A stretch of DNA of 64,000 nucleotides from assembly GCA_008080735.1 (NCBI GenBank), contig SHMW01000007.1:1-64000 (forward strand), given 5' to 3'. Below the pieces are notes generated by a model. That model made no database searches, was not told the origin of the DNA, and saw only the letters and a list, made by a program, of their open reading frames with translations. Both the position numbers and the translations under genes were made by a program. Of this stretch, positions 34,462 to 44,292 are shown piece after piece. The DNA is from Promethearchaeota archaeon. GTDB lineage: Archaea; Asgardarchaeota; Lokiarchaeia; Sigyniarchaeales; SOKP01. The stretch's first letter is position 1. The number at the start of each line of letters is the position of its first letter.

Positions 34462-35727
34462 ATGAACGATTTTAACCGCAAAAAGAATTTAATAAAGTTT
34501 CTGAATATAATCAACCCATCAGAAATTAATATTAAGAAGGAAGAGATATTTTATCGGGAAAAGTATAAAGAAATCATTAATTATTTGAAGTTAATTTTAA
34601 CGGAATCCAAGGATTTGGAAATTTATAATTATGTTAACCCAAAAGGATTAGTATTAATTCACGCTCATCCAGGAATTGATTTATTAGATTATCTAAAATT
34701 AATTTGTTCAAACTTTTATATTCATTGCGTACAATTTAAAGAATCTGAAATTGCCGAAAATCCTAAGGAATTTTTAGAGGATTTTACTAGTATTTTTAAC
34801 TATTTTGATGAGATTCTAATAGAAGAATCGGGCAAACAGAGTAAGGATAAAAATCAAAAGGAAGATAATTCAAAAGAAATTAATAATCAAAAACTACTAA
34901 TAGTGAATCAAAACCAGCGTTTGGAACAGCTTGTAGGGGTTAATAATTTGCTCCAGAAGTTCTTGTTTTATTATCAAGAAGAGGATAATTTAACTAAAAT
35001 AATAAAAAATAATCTGGTAATCATATGGGTTATTTATAATTATGAAGGCATTTTAAACGTTTCAGACCAAATTTACAAAGTGTTTGATTTTATAATTAGA
35101 GTTCCGATATTAAATAAGATGGAGCGACAACAGGTTTTTAGGGAATTCATGGAAAAGAATCCAAAAATCTCATTTGATATTAATAAACTTGTTGAATTGA
35201 CAGAAGAATGGGAAGTTGAGGAGATTAATCATTTACTTAGAACGGGGATCTTAAAGCATCATATAAATGCCGATTTGAATACAACTAGCAATGAAATCAC
35301 GGATATCATTATAGATTTAGTGGAGTCCAGAGAATTTATTCCATATGGTAAAAAACACCTTGAAAAGAACAAAAAAGAACAAAAAAGCATCCCAGAAGGA
35401 TCTTCTACAGAGAAAAACATAACAGAACGAGACTTGAAAGAACACATACCGATAGAGTCAAAAGAAGAGATTCTTAATCAAATTAAATCTGAAAATTATT
35501 CTGAGTTTATGCTCAACCAATTATATGAAAACGCTGCTTCGGAAAATTATAATGAATTGGTTTTGATTATTGATAAATTAGACAAAAAAGAACCTTTGGA
35601 AGATAACGATAGGAAATTACTGTCGAAATATCCATTTATATTAAATAATTCTCCATCCCGAGCCCAAATATTTCTCGAGAAAGCAAAAAAAAGAATTGAT
35701 ATGATTACCAAATCATTCGGAAAATAA
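34462..35727 (+). CDS. Degenerate AAA+ ATPase-like protein heading the SMC operon
   Basis: 421 residues. The fold follows a p97/proteasome-type AAA+ module, but the nucleotide site is lost: where GPPGTGKT is expected there is KGLVLIHAHPGIDLL (residues 61-75), with no Lys-Thr. Further parts align: an acidic Walker B-like FDEILIEESG, a sensor 1-like NLVIIWVIYNYEG, the FDFIIRVPILNKMERQQVF segment (equivalent of RFDRIIxVPLP) and the lid helix (ISFDINKLVELTEEWEVEEINHLL). The C-terminus is charged and low in complexity. It lies 18 bases before an SMC gene, suggesting a partner or scaffold. Family name not known to me. Confidence 0.6.
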   Translation: MNDFNRKKNLIKFLNIINPSEINIKKEEIFYREKYKEIINYLKLILTESKDLEIYNYVNPKGLVLIHAHPGIDLLDYLKLICSNFYIHCVQFKESEIAENPKEFLEDFTSIFNYFDEILIEESGKQSKDKNQKEDNSKEINNQKLLIVNQNQRLEQLVGVNNLLQKFLFYYQEEDNLTKIIKNNLVIIWVIYNYEGILNVSDQIYKVFDFIIRVPILNKMERQQVFREFMEKNPKISFDINKLVELTEEWEVEEINHLLRTGILKHHINADLNTTSNEITDIIIDLVESREFIPYGKKHLEKNKKEQKSIPEGSSTEKNITERDLKEHIPIESKEEILNQIKSENYSEFMLNQLYENAASENYNELVLIIDKLDKKEPLEDNDRKLLSKYPFILNNSPSRAQIFLEKAKKRIDMITKSFGK

Positions 35728-35745
35728 GATAAGAGTAGATATTAA

Positions 35746-38700
35746 ATGAGTGATAATTCTAAAGAGACCATGGAAATAGGGAGGAAAAATCCATTGGAGA
35801 GACCAGTTCATATCCAGAAAGTCATTTTAGAAAACTTTCTCTCATTTAAAAAAGATGAAGTAAATATTGGAGATAATAAATTTATTATTATAATCGGACC
35901 AAATTGGAGCGGTAAGACATCAATATTTCAAGGAATAAAATTTGCGCTCGGAAGTAATGAGCGAGGAGAACGTTACCCCAAATGGTCAGATTTTATACGC
36001 CATGGACAAGACCATACGATGGTTGAGATACATATTTTAGATAATTCTAACTTATTAAAAATCAGAAGAACTGTTGTAAAAGGTCATTCTCCGTTTTTCG
36101 AATTGAAAACACCTAAAGATAAAGAATTTAGAAAAGTTAAAGCCAGTGAAATTCAAGAGATCGTTTCAGAGCTACATTATAATCCTGATAATCAATTTGC
36201 GTTTGTGAGTCAAGGAAAGATCGATGCTATCAAGGATCTCAAACCTACTGAACTTTGTACTTTTCTTGAAGAAGGAATCGGATTGATTGGATTAAGAAAG
36301 GAAATTTTACAAAAAAAGGATGATATCGAGATTCTAAATTCAGAATTATTATCTCTAAACACAAAAAAGAATTCTTTAAATATCAATTTAGAGCTCTTGA
36401 GGCCAAAATTAGAAAGATTAGAGGAGAAAAAGAAGCTAGAGAAGAGAAAACGAAACTTTGAGGATGAGTTGTTATGGGCGAACCGTCAAAAATTATTATT
36501 GGAAATTGTGGATCTAACAGATGAGGTTAAAAAACTAAATTCTATGATACATACGGTTGAGACTCAAAAGCAAGAAAACCTCGAAGAAGCTGAATCATTA
36601 TCAAAAGAAATTGAACAAATAGAGGACGAAATTAATAAAATATCAAAAGAACTTGGGCAAAATGAATATCGTAAACAAGATTTAGTAGGGAAAATTAAGA
36701 GATGGCAGAAAGCAAAGGTTCAAATGAAAGAAGAACTGGACAGAATTTCTGAAAAAAGAAAAATTCAAGAAAAAAAGCTAGAAAACCTTCAAAAACAGAA
36801 AGTAAGCATTCACAGCAATTTATCTGCGGTAGATAAAGAGGTTTCTGATATTGAAGAGAAAATTGAAGAATTAATTAAAGAACAAGCGGAATTATCAGAT
36901 AAAATCGAGGAAAATAAAGTATTTTTAGAACAATATAATCAATTAGCCTCTGAAATAAAGCAAAAAGAAAGACAAATTGAAAAGAATAGAACTATAATAC
37001 AAGATCTTGATAGCCAAATTAATCAACTGTTTCAAAGTTTCAAAGATATCAAACATAAACTGGATAAAAACAAATGGTTTTTAGAAAATCCAACTAAAAA
37101 TTTATTAAAAGAGCTTGATGTAAAATTAGAAAAAACTTCATCGAGATTATTCGCTATTGAAGAGGAATTAAAGAAATTAGAACATGAAAAATCACGGAAA
37201 ATTAATGAATTTAAGCGTTTGAGAGGATCCTTGGACGAAAGGAGAATTGTATTGCCAACGAATATAAATATTCTGAAAGATGAAATCAGAAAAAGAGATT
37301 TGGCTGTTAAGGGGCCTATTATTGAATATATTAAATATGATGATAAATTAAGTTATGCAATTGAATCTGTATTAGGGGAAAAGCTCCTATATAGTTTTGT
37401 TGCCTCCGATTGGGACACATTAGATCTTTTAAAGAGGTTAAAAGAAAAATATAAAGCCTATTGTAATATCTATGTTCCTAAATCAGCAAATATTCACCCT
37501 TTAAGAACTTTTGAAGCCGAAGGGGCTGTTGGATATTTAGCAGAACTTATAAAAACCAATGATATTGAGATCAAAAAGGTAATTTACTCTAAAGTTAAAA
37601 ATTGCTTGGTGGTGAAAGACTACAGAAGCGGGAAAGATATGTATAAGAAATATAATTTCAAAGGGAAATGTGTCACGCTTAAGGGAGAACAGATTATTTC
37701 ATATAAATATGTCTATGAGACTCCATATCGTAAACAATTAAAAGGATTATTGAGCGCAGGAACTCAAAAGGAGCAAGCAGATAAGTTAGAAAATCAGATA
37801 AAGCGTCTTACAGATAATATTTCAGATTTAAAAGTGCAAGCATCAAAATTGGACAATATCCAAAAAGATATTTACAATAAAAAGCGTGCATTCAATGACC
37901 TCCTCTACAATTTTAACCAGAAACAGAGAATCACTTCAAAGAAAAACCAATTATATGAACAAAAGGCGAATTTAGAAGAACTAAACACTCAACTTTCTAA
38001 AGAGATTGATATTCTTAAAACTGAATTGAAAGAATTAGAAAAAGAAAAATCTCCCGATTTCTTCAAATGGAACGAACGTTTAAACAAAATACCTAACCAA
38101 TTAAAAGATTTGAATAAGGAAAAGAAAGAATGGAACAAAAAACTTGCCGAAAGTAGGGAAATATATTCTGCTGTTGACGCGAAAATAAGTAAGGTCGATA
38201 GCAAAATAGAACTCTTGAGTACAGAGTTTGAGACTAAGCAAGAAAACTTCCAAAAGGCGGATAAAGAAGCGTTTGAGATCTATCGGGAATTAGATGATGT
38301 TGAAACAAACATCAATGAACTTAATGAGAAGATTTACAACTTAAAAGAAAAAAGAAAAGAGAAACTAGCGGACAAATCAATTTTAGATAAGAAAAGAATT
38401 GAATTAGAGTTAAAAATTGAACAAGAAACCATAAACTTAAAACATACTAAACAAGAACTTAATTCTAGAAATGAAGACTTGGCGCGTGTCGATAGGGAAA
38501 TTGGTGGAGAGAAAAAGGAGGAGGAAATCGAAACACGACCCGTTCAAGAAATTAAAGACGACATCTTCCAAATAGACAAAGAATTATTGAAATATTATGA
38601 TGTAGATGATTCTATCTTAGTGGAGCGCGACCAAATTATGTCATCACTTAAGAAAATCGCAAAGAATCAGAAAGATTTGGAAAATGATATCAATGCTGCA

Positions 38701-39207
38701 AAAGATACGGAAAATAAGTTAGAAAGTACCTATTATCGAAAGTTTGAGTCCGTCTTAGAGGAATTGGAATCAAAAATCAATTATAAATTTGAGGCATCTG
38801 AGATTAATGTCTATTGTGCCTTAGAACTCATCGGAAATTTTGAAGAATTGGGAGTCGATATAAAAGCGGCGACTTCGAATAAACCTCTAATATCATGTAC
38901 TGCTTTGAGCGGAGGGCAAGTCTCGATGGTATCCATCGCATTAATATTATCACTTCAAGAAATGCGACCATCACCCTTATGCATGTTTGACGAGGCTGCG
39001 ATGTTTTTGGATGATAAAAACGCCGAAATTACATATGAACTAATAAAATCGACCTTAGAACACAATCCTATTCAAATGATTATGTTTCTTCCCAAATCTT
39101 CTAATGCGTTATATAAATTAGCTGAGCAATTAATTGGAGTCGCTCGAGTGGGAAAGGAAGAAGTATCAACAATATTTAAACCTAAAATAGTTGAACATAA
39201 AGGCTGA
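35746..39207 (+). CDS. smc: SMC-family chromosome-organising ATPase
   Basis: 1153-residue SMC protein. N-terminal Walker A GPNWSGKTS (51-59, Trp in place of the usual Gly), two long coiled coils (about 170-500 and 690-1000), a hinge-like central domain (about 510-670) with conserved-looking sequence GPIIEYIKYDDKLSYAIESVLG, and a C-terminal head with signature LSGGQ (1054-1058) and Walker B CMFDEAAMFLDDKN. The head motif differs from standard SMC, DEVDAALD, so it may be a paralogue rather than the housekeeping SMC. It forms a complex with the following kleisin and winged-helix proteins. The TGA shares one base with the next ATG. Confidence 0.9.
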   Translation: MSDNSKETMEIGRKNPLERPVHIQKVILENFLSFKKDEVNIGDNKFIIIIGPNWSGKTSIFQGIKFALGSNERGERYPKWSDFIRHGQDHTMVEIHILDNSNLLKIRRTVVKGHSPFFELKTPKDKEFRKVKASEIQEIVSELHYNPDNQFAFVSQGKIDAIKDLKPTELCTFLEEGIGLIGLRKEILQKKDDIEILNSELLSLNTKKNSLNINLELLRPKLERLEEKKKLEKRKRNFEDELLWANRQKLLLEIVDLTDEVKKLNSMIHTVETQKQENLEEAESLSKEIEQIEDEINKISKELGQNEYRKQDLVGKIKRWQKAKVQMKEELDRISEKRKIQEKKLENLQKQKVSIHSNLSAVDKEVSDIEEKIEELIKEQAELSDKIEENKVFLEQYNQLASEIKQKERQIEKNRTIIQDLDSQINQLFQSFKDIKHKLDKNKWFLENPTKNLLKELDVKLEKTSSRLFAIEEELKKLEHEKSRKINEFKRLRGSLDERRIVLPTNINILKDEIRKRDLAVKGPIIEYIKYDDKLSYAIESVLGEKLLYSFVASDWDTLDLLKRLKEKYKAYCNIYVPKSANIHPLRTFEAEGAVGYLAELIKTNDIEIKKVIYSKVKNCLVVKDYRSGKDMYKKYNFKGKCVTLKGEQIISYKYVYETPYRKQLKGLLSAGTQKEQADKLENQIKRLTDNISDLKVQASKLDNIQKDIYNKKRAFNDLLYNFNQKQRITSKKNQLYEQKANLEELNTQLSKEIDILKTELKELEKEKSPDFFKWNERLNKIPNQLKDLNKEKKEWNKKLAESREIYSAVDAKISKVDSKIELLSTEFETKQENFQKADKEAFEIYRELDDVETNINELNEKIYNLKEKRKEKLADKSILDKKRIELELKIEQETINLKHTKQELNSRNEDLARVDREIGGEKKEEEIETRPVQEIKDDIFQIDKELLKYYDVDDSILVERDQIMSSLKKIAKNQKDLENDINAAKDTENKLESTYYRKFESVLEELESKINYKFEASEINVYCALELIGNFEELGVDIKAATSNKPLISCTALSGGQVSMVSIALILSLQEMRPSPLCMFDEAAMFLDDKNAEITYELIKSTLEHNPIQMIMFLPKSSNALYKLAEQLIGVARVGKEEVSTIFKPKIVEHKG

Positions 39208-39866
39208 TGATGAAAAATATCGACTTTTCAGAGGATATACGAAACAAGATTAGGGGGATTTTTGATAAGGTCCATTCAGGCGAGATTTCTTTACTTAATT
39301 ATGAATTAGTCCCGATTTTTCAAGAATTAAAAGATTCTCTGAATACTTCAAATCTGAATAATTATTCCAAGACCTATGTGGAAGCATGTAATCTTCTCGA
39401 TAAAAAATTTGAAGAATTAAAAGAATTACTATACTCATTGGATGAGGAGAAAAAGTTTACAGAATACCTCGAATCAGAACCATCCGATAGTGAAATTTCA
39501 GCATTATTTACAGATTGTTGGATAAAAACGTTTCATTCTCCGATCTTATCATATAATTTTCTTGAGGAAAGTAAGGATAGATTAATACGAGAAAGAACTT
39601 CTCCATTGGTAATTGAGCATTTACAAGCAGAGAAATCTAATGAGAAATTCATCTTAGAATTACCTAAGCACAAATTTACCGAAAAGATGATGAATTTTTT
39701 TGATGCTATTAAAGATAAATTACCGTGTTCTTTCTATGAGGTTTTTGAGGAGGAAACCAACCAATTAGAATTATATAAACAGTTTGTCTATCTCTTGCAT
39801 CTTCTTCAGATAGGAAAGATTCAATATCAAATGGAGACTAACACACTCTATTTAGGAGGCGTATAA
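39207..39866 (+). CDS. scpA: ScpA-like kleisin
   Basis: 219 residues; a helical N-terminus rich in charged residues, and a C-terminal small winged-helix with a strand end (HLLQIGKIQYQMETNTLYLGG) that matches ScpA, which bridges the SMC heads. Kleisins are poorly conserved, so identification depends strongly on the position: start overlapping the SMC stop and followed by a ScpB-like gene by one base. Consistent with an SMC-ScpA-ScpB complex. Confidence 0.72.
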   Translation: MMKNIDFSEDIRNKIRGIFDKVHSGEISLLNYELVPIFQELKDSLNTSNLNNYSKTYVEACNLLDKKFEELKELLYSLDEEKKFTEYLESEPSDSEISALFTDCWIKTFHSPILSYNFLEESKDRLIRERTSPLVIEHLQAEKSNEKFILELPKHKFTEKMMNFFDAIKDKLPCSFYEVFEEETNQLELYKQFVYLLHLLQIGKIQYQMETNTLYLGGV

Positions 39867-39867
39867 T

Positions 39868-40392
39868 ATGAATGAGTTTTCTATATTGATGAATCTCCTT
39901 AGTAATAGGATTAGTAAAAATCAAATAGGTGCCACCAAGCAAGAACTTATGGAAGCTCTAAATTTGAGAAAAGATAAGGATGCATATTATTTTCAAGAAT
40001 TGCTTTCGCAATTATCGAATTATATCGAGCCCCTAGGACTTTATGTTCGGTTCAATCCAGTGGATCATCACTGGTTTATATCCCATGATTTTAAAACCTC
40101 TAACCTATTGTCAGCGAATCCATTTCAAGATAAACCGAAATTAGCTGCAACTTTATTCTGTGTTTTGGTTGCATGCTTGAAAAGCTCGGGTTCCGCGAAA
40201 GTAAAGGATATAAAGGAGTTGCGGAAAAAAAAGGGGGTACTCCGTGATTTAAAGAAATTAGAAGAGGAGGGATATATTTTACTTGACGATGAAGAAAAGC
40301 AAGTTATATTAACGCCATTAATCGGATATCAATTAGATATTCAAAAATTATTTGTTAAGCTCTCTCTCAAATTAAAAGAGGAAAAGGAATAA
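39868..40392 (+). CDS. scpB: ScpB-like winged-helix (kite) protein
   Basis: 174 residues. Two predicted winged-helix domains: ISKNQIGATKQELMEALNLRKDKDA with the strand LYVRFNPVDHHWFISHD, then SGSAKVKDIKELRKKKGVLRDLKKLEEEGYILL and a wing QVILTPLIGYQ. This layout fits ScpB, which dimerises and binds the kleisin. It directly follows the ScpA-like gene (one base gap) and ends the operon, converging on the GTPase gene 25 bases away. Confidence 0.78.
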   Translation: MNEFSILMNLLSNRISKNQIGATKQELMEALNLRKDKDAYYFQELLSQLSNYIEPLGLYVRFNPVDHHWFISHDFKTSNLLSANPFQDKPKLAATLFCVLVACLKSSGSAKVKDIKELRKKKGVLRDLKKLEEEGYILLDDEEKQVILTPLIGYQLDIQKLFVKLSLKLKEEKE

Positions 40393-40417
40393 AAACTATA
40401 AAAAATCTTAGCTTGGC

Positions 40418-41056
40418 TTATTTGACTGAGATTTGTAGGATCATCTCGGCGACATGATCGTTGTAGGTCTGAACATCTTCAAATCCTTCTATTTGCTCGG
40501 CGCAAGTTATAAAGAATTCCTTCACATTGATTTTCCTTTTCGAAAAGAAATCGGTAATTTTTCCTTTCAGCTCCTCTAGTTTTTCATTCCGATTAGGATC
40601 ATCTTTCAATAAGTCAAGCTTGTTAATAGCAATATATATATTTTCCGGAAAAAACCTGACATCGTTAAAAAATTTAAATTGTTTCTCAATATCTCTGTCA
40701 AGGGCAAATACAGCTATAATTTGCGTAGCTATTCTGCTAATGGTTATTACGCCCATTTTAATTACTGCACGCGACACGTCCCCGCCCGGAGCAAAGATCG
40801 TATGAGCTTTATTGGTGTCATCTTCCCTAAATACAACACGGTTGGGATGGATTGTTTTTGTTTCTTTCTCATTCAATTTGTTTTCTTTATTTCCACCTGG
40901 AAGTGTTGCCTCTCCCGAAAAGTCCGTTTTTACTACAATACATTTTTTTCCTCCCTCTACATTTTCAATATCTCCTTTATTAAGATACCGGACAAACATA
41001 CGTAATATAGAGGTTTTCCCCACACTCACGTCTCCTAATAAGCCAATATTTACCAT
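40418..41056 (-). CDS. Asgard-type small GTPase
   Basis: Ras-like GTPase of 212 residues. G1 is GLLGDVSVGKTSIL (Gly-x4-Gly-Lys-Thr/Ser), G3 has the sequence FAPGGDVSRAV in place of the usual DxxGQ, G4 is NKLDLL and G5 TCAE. A roughly 30-residue polar insert lies between G2 and G3 (GGNKENKLNEKETKTIH). The APGGD form is seen in archaeal MglA/SRPRB-like GTPases. No lipid motif. It is on the minus strand following an unknown partner gene by 49 bases. Role in membrane or cytoskeletal regulation is a general inference. Confidence 0.85.
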   Translation of the reverse strand: MVNIGLLGDVSVGKTSILRMFVRYLNKGDIENVEGGKKCIVVKTDFSGEATLPGGNKENKLNEKETKTIHPNRVVFREDDTNKAHTIFAPGGDVSRAVIKMGVITISRIATQIIAVFALDRDIEKQFKFFNDVRFFPENIYIAINKLDLLKDDPNRNEKLEELKGKITDFFSKRKINVKEFFITCAEQIEGFEDVQTYNDHVAEMILQISVK

Positions 41057-41105
41057 ACTATTATACCTCCTTTTGTCCTTGTTTTTTTAAGTTTATTTCT
41101 TATCA

Positions 41106-41930
41106 TTATAACTCATCTCCGAGAAGTTTTCTTAATAATGTCTCATAATCTTCAATGAGAAACTGTTCGAGAAACGCATTGTTATGAGCATGAATGAGCG
41201 CGATGAGAACTTCCTTTAGGTTTTTTGCTTTTTTTACATACTTTACAAGATTTTCTGGAGAAATTTCCCTATCAAATTCTCTTGTGGCTTCTTCGAATCC
41301 AAAATTTTCTCTTGGTGGCAACGAATCGAAAAATCCAAACGCCGTATATCCTTCAAATTGGAAAAATACAAAAAACCTTGATTTGATAGATTTTATAATA
41401 TTTGTAAGATATACTGAGGGATATAATTCTCCCAGAATAAGCTCATCATCTTGTTGGATTACGAAGTAGGGTGAGATCGGAGAGACTTGCTTTCCATACA
41501 TTTCTTTAGGGGGCAATGAGATAAAAGGAAGTTTTTCGGAAATTATCGCCCATAAATCTTCTCGCTTTTTTTCAAGTAGAATTTCCTTTACCTCTTGATA
41601 TGCATAATAAAAATCTGATTGTAATGATAATAAAGAACTAAGATATACGGAAAGAGAAGCGAAGGTTGCCTCTAAAAGTGGGCGTCTTCCACTGTCCTTT
41701 GCTGAGGGTTTCGCTGCTCCTTTCCAAGCTCTTAAAGCAGAGTAAGCAAATCCTTGGACGTCGAAGAACCCGCCACTCAGAAAGATAAATGAAGGAGATT
41801 CTCCTTCCTCGTCAGTGAGAATCTCGCTGGCTTTTTCAGTTAAAGCGTTCTCCAAATCGTCAACATTATACTCACTATGTATTTTCGGCATAATTAAGTA
41901 TGTATCATCTTTTTTCGCCAAGATAAACAC
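41106..41930 (-). CDS. Hypothetical GTPase-partner protein
   Basis: 274 residues. Mixed alpha/beta protein beginning with a strand pair (MFILAKKDDTYLIMPKIH), a helix-rich middle (ATFASLSVYLSSLLSLQSDFYYAYQEVKEIL) and further strands around YFVIQQDDELILGEL and RFFVFFQFEGYTAFGFF, compatible with a longin/roadblock-like or other small-GTPase regulator. GTG at 41930 is used as start; an ATG at 41888 is an alternative. Only its tight same-strand linkage with the GTPase suggests a function. Confidence 0.55.
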   Translation of the reverse strand: MFILAKKDDTYLIMPKIHSEYNVDDLENALTEKASEILTDEEGESPSFIFLSGGFFDVQGFAYSALRAWKGAAKPSAKDSGRRPLLEATFASLSVYLSSLLSLQSDFYYAYQEVKEILLEKKREDLWAIISEKLPFISLPPKEMYGKQVSPISPYFVIQQDDELILGELYPSVYLTNIIKSIKSRFFVFFQFEGYTAFGFFDSLPPRENFGFEEATREFDREISPENLVKYVKKAKNLKEVLIALIHAHNNAFLEQFLIEDYETLLRKLLGDEL

Positions 41931-42196
41931 AACCTTTAGTGTTAATAGAGTTTATATTTACATTTAATAATACTTTATTGATTTTAAAGAACTTGTATTA
42001 TTTTGATTAAACATAATAATATTATATAAGAAGAATAAAAGCAACTCTATTTAATTTTTATTATCATAATAAAGAATCTAAAACGATTTGCAGCATACCT
42101 AAAGCCTTAAAAAATCGGAAGCTTAGCATTCACTCATAGTGAAATTTTGAGGGATATTTTTAATTCTAAGTGAGGAGTATGATTAGCATTAAAAAA

Positions 42197-42769
42197 TTAG
42201 GTTTCTATCAATTCTTTCACTTTTTCAGTGATTAAGTCGTAATTTTTTATTGATTTGAGATTATTTACAAGTATTCGCTCGATAATGTCGGTATTCTTAA
42301 AATATTGATATTCGAGAGATAAGTCGGGGTTATTTTCTTTAATTTCCAATAATGCGCCTTTTAAGAATGTTTTGATAAATTTTTCCGAGGTCTCTTGAAT
42401 GTGGAGATCCTCGGGGTTCAAGAATTTAATCTCGACTTTATTCATATCAACTAAATTTAATATTGCTAAGAGCTCATCTTTTTGATCTTTATTACAGAAT
42501 ATTTTTCGTTTTATCTTCGTACCTTTCATTTTTTCTTCCGGAACAGACTCTGTAAAATAATCATCTGCGGTTTTTGATAAGATTTGATCTGCACTCTTAA
42601 ATGACTTATCAGAGATAACGGTATTGAGATCGTTTAGTATTTCCCGAATTTCTTCAATTTCTTCTTTTAATTCTTCAAGTTGTTCTTTCTTTTTATAATA
42701 GAGTTCGCGAAGAGCAGAAAGCACTTTTGTAAGATGTTCCATCTCGTTATTTTTTTCTTGAGGCAACAT
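42197..42769 (-). CDS. Coiled-coil protein of unknown function
   Basis: 190 residues with a strong coiled coil at residues about 8-50 (LYYKKKEQLEELKEEIEEI), a polar linker and a C-terminal alpha/beta region (RKIFCNKDQKDELLAIL, VEIKFLNPEDL) whose helices contain many charged residues. No family recognised. A 266-base AT-rich gap without clear ORFs separates it from the GTPase partner gene; the pair on the left is read in the same direction. Confidence 0.62.
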   Translation of the reverse strand: MLPQEKNNEMEHLTKVLSALRELYYKKKEQLEELKEEIEEIREILNDLNTVISDKSFKSADQILSKTADDYFTESVPEEKMKGTKIKRKIFCNKDQKDELLAILNLVDMNKVEIKFLNPEDLHIQETSEKFIKTFLKGALLEIKENNPDLSLEYQYFKNTDIIERILVNNLKSIKNYDLITEKVKELIET

Positions 42770-42870
42770 TATCAGTGAATATCCTTTAGTTAAATTAAAA
42801 ATTTAATTATTTATAAAAATACACTTGTAACAAAATAAGTAATTTATGAATAATTTTACCAGTTGATGCT

Positions 42871-43737
42871 ATGAAAAAAACAATGATAATAACGCCCAAA
42901 CCAGAAGACCCCGAAGTTCAACTCTTAACGCATGAATTACAGCAAAGAGGATATGAAGTCATTCATTTCATTCCCGCAAACGTAAGAGCTAATATTTACC
43001 ACTTCCACGAACGATTTGAGGATCTTAATCCTCATGCAGCATTGGTACGGGGATTCGGTGCTGCCGCCACGCAAAAGATCTTTTTTCGCCTTGATTTACT
43101 AAGTGCAATGGAAGAGCTTGGAATGCGTTTGATAAATTCCCGTGAATCGTTAGAGATCGCCAGCGATAAGTTCCTCTCGTCAATCTTTCTACAAAACCAT
43201 CAAATCCCCACACCAGAAACAATTATTTGTGAAGAAGCCGAGGATGCACTAAAAGGATTTGAAGAATTAGGGGGTGATGTTATTTTGAAACCATTATACG
43301 GGTCCAAGGGGATTGGCATCACTCGTTTAAATGATAGAGCATTTGCTGAGAATGTGATCTATGCATTAAGTGAGCTTAATGAAGTATTCTATTTACAAGA
43401 ATTTGTGGAACACAATAACAGGGACATACGTGTTCTCGTGTTGGGAGATAGAGCTGTTGCTGGGATGTACCGCATAAGTGATAATTGGAAGACCAACATC
43501 TATGCAGGGGCTACCATGGAACCTATTGAATTAAACAGCGAATTGATAAAGCTTTCAATTAATGCGGCTCAAGCCGTAAAAACGGAAATCGCCGGAGTTG
43601 ACATTATTGAAAGTGAGGAGGGGTATCAAGTACTTGAAGTTAATTCGATACCTGGATTTACGGCGCTTCAGAAAGTCACAGATATAGATTTGACAAAGGA
43701 AATAATCGATTACTTTCTAATCCATGCTATAGAATAA
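42871..43737 (+). CDS. RimK-like ATP-grasp ligase
   Basis: ATP-dependent carboxylate-amine ligase of 288 residues. The N-terminal domain carries VRGFGAAATQKIFFRLDLL, then the ATP-grasp core: DKFLSSIFLQNHQIPTPETI, VILKPLYGSKGIGITRL (phosphate loop), YLQEFVEHNNRDIRVLVLG and the metal site VLEVNSIPGFTAL. This is the RimK/LysX/MptN/CofF group that adds glutamate (or another amino acid) to proteins or cofactors. I cannot assign the exact member; in archaea candidates are tetrahydromethanopterin/F420 glutamate ligases and lysine-synthesis LysX. Confidence 0.88.
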   Translation: MKKTMIITPKPEDPEVQLLTHELQQRGYEVIHFIPANVRANIYHFHERFEDLNPHAALVRGFGAAATQKIFFRLDLLSAMEELGMRLINSRESLEIASDKFLSSIFLQNHQIPTPETIICEEAEDALKGFEELGGDVILKPLYGSKGIGITRLNDRAFAENVIYALSELNEVFYLQEFVEHNNRDIRVLVLGDRAVAGMYRISDNWKTNIYAGATMEPIELNSELIKLSINAAQAVKTEIAGVDIIESEEGYQVLEVNSIPGFTALQKVTDIDLTKEIIDYFLIHAIE

Positions 43738-43791
43738 GAGTTTAATTAAAAATAAGAAATAGAGAAAGAAAATAAAAATTAGAGGTTATGT

Positions 43792-44151
43792 TTAAAGTTC
43801 ATCGATTATACCGATAAGCGAAGCGATAATCGTAAGGGCGCAAGCCCAGATTCCCGCCCCGAAAATGATTAGTAGGACGCCGAGAATGAATATGAATAAC
43901 CAATGAAACGGTAAAGGGTCATCGGGTTTGATAGCAGTCAAAATAGTCGCAAAACAGACGAGTATACCGATAATTCCAATGACGACCGCACCTATTACAT
44001 CTCCAAATTGAACACCTTGATATATAGGATATAAATTAAATGAAGGCAGTCCAAAAATTGCTGCTAAGGCAAGAATAATCGTGGCAAGGCCAACGAGACC
44101 TCCTACAATCATCAAAAATTTCATTATTCCATCATTTTTATAATGTGCCAT
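43792..44151 (-). CDS. Four-helix membrane protein
   Basis: 119 residues with four hydrophobic helices (KFLMIVGGLVGLATIILALAA, GAVVIGIIGILVCFATILTA, WLFIFILGVLLIIFGAGIW and ALTIIASLIGIIDE). No motif to identify a function; similar small four-helix membrane proteins are frequent in Asgard genomes. Reads toward the RimK-like gene (convergent). Confidence 0.65.
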   Translation of the reverse strand: MAHYKNDGIMKFLMIVGGLVGLATIILALAAIFGLPSFNLYPIYQGVQFGDVIGAVVIGIIGILVCFATILTAIKPDDPLPFHWLFIFILGVLLIIFGAGIWACALTIIASLIGIIDEL

Positions 44152-44292
44152 ACAAATACCCTCTTTTATTTGAAATCTGTTGTATTATTGAATTTTAAAT
44201 TTTAAAGACATTTAAGATTTTCCTTCAAAGAATTTAAATCTTCTTTTTAACATTAATGTATAATCGAATATAATCCTGTATTAGAAATCTTT

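Noticed and set aside
42121..42200. Short plus-strand ORF with GGAG before the ATG at 42179
   Set aside because: Encodes only about 18 residues, overlaps the end of the coiled-coil gene and has no features.
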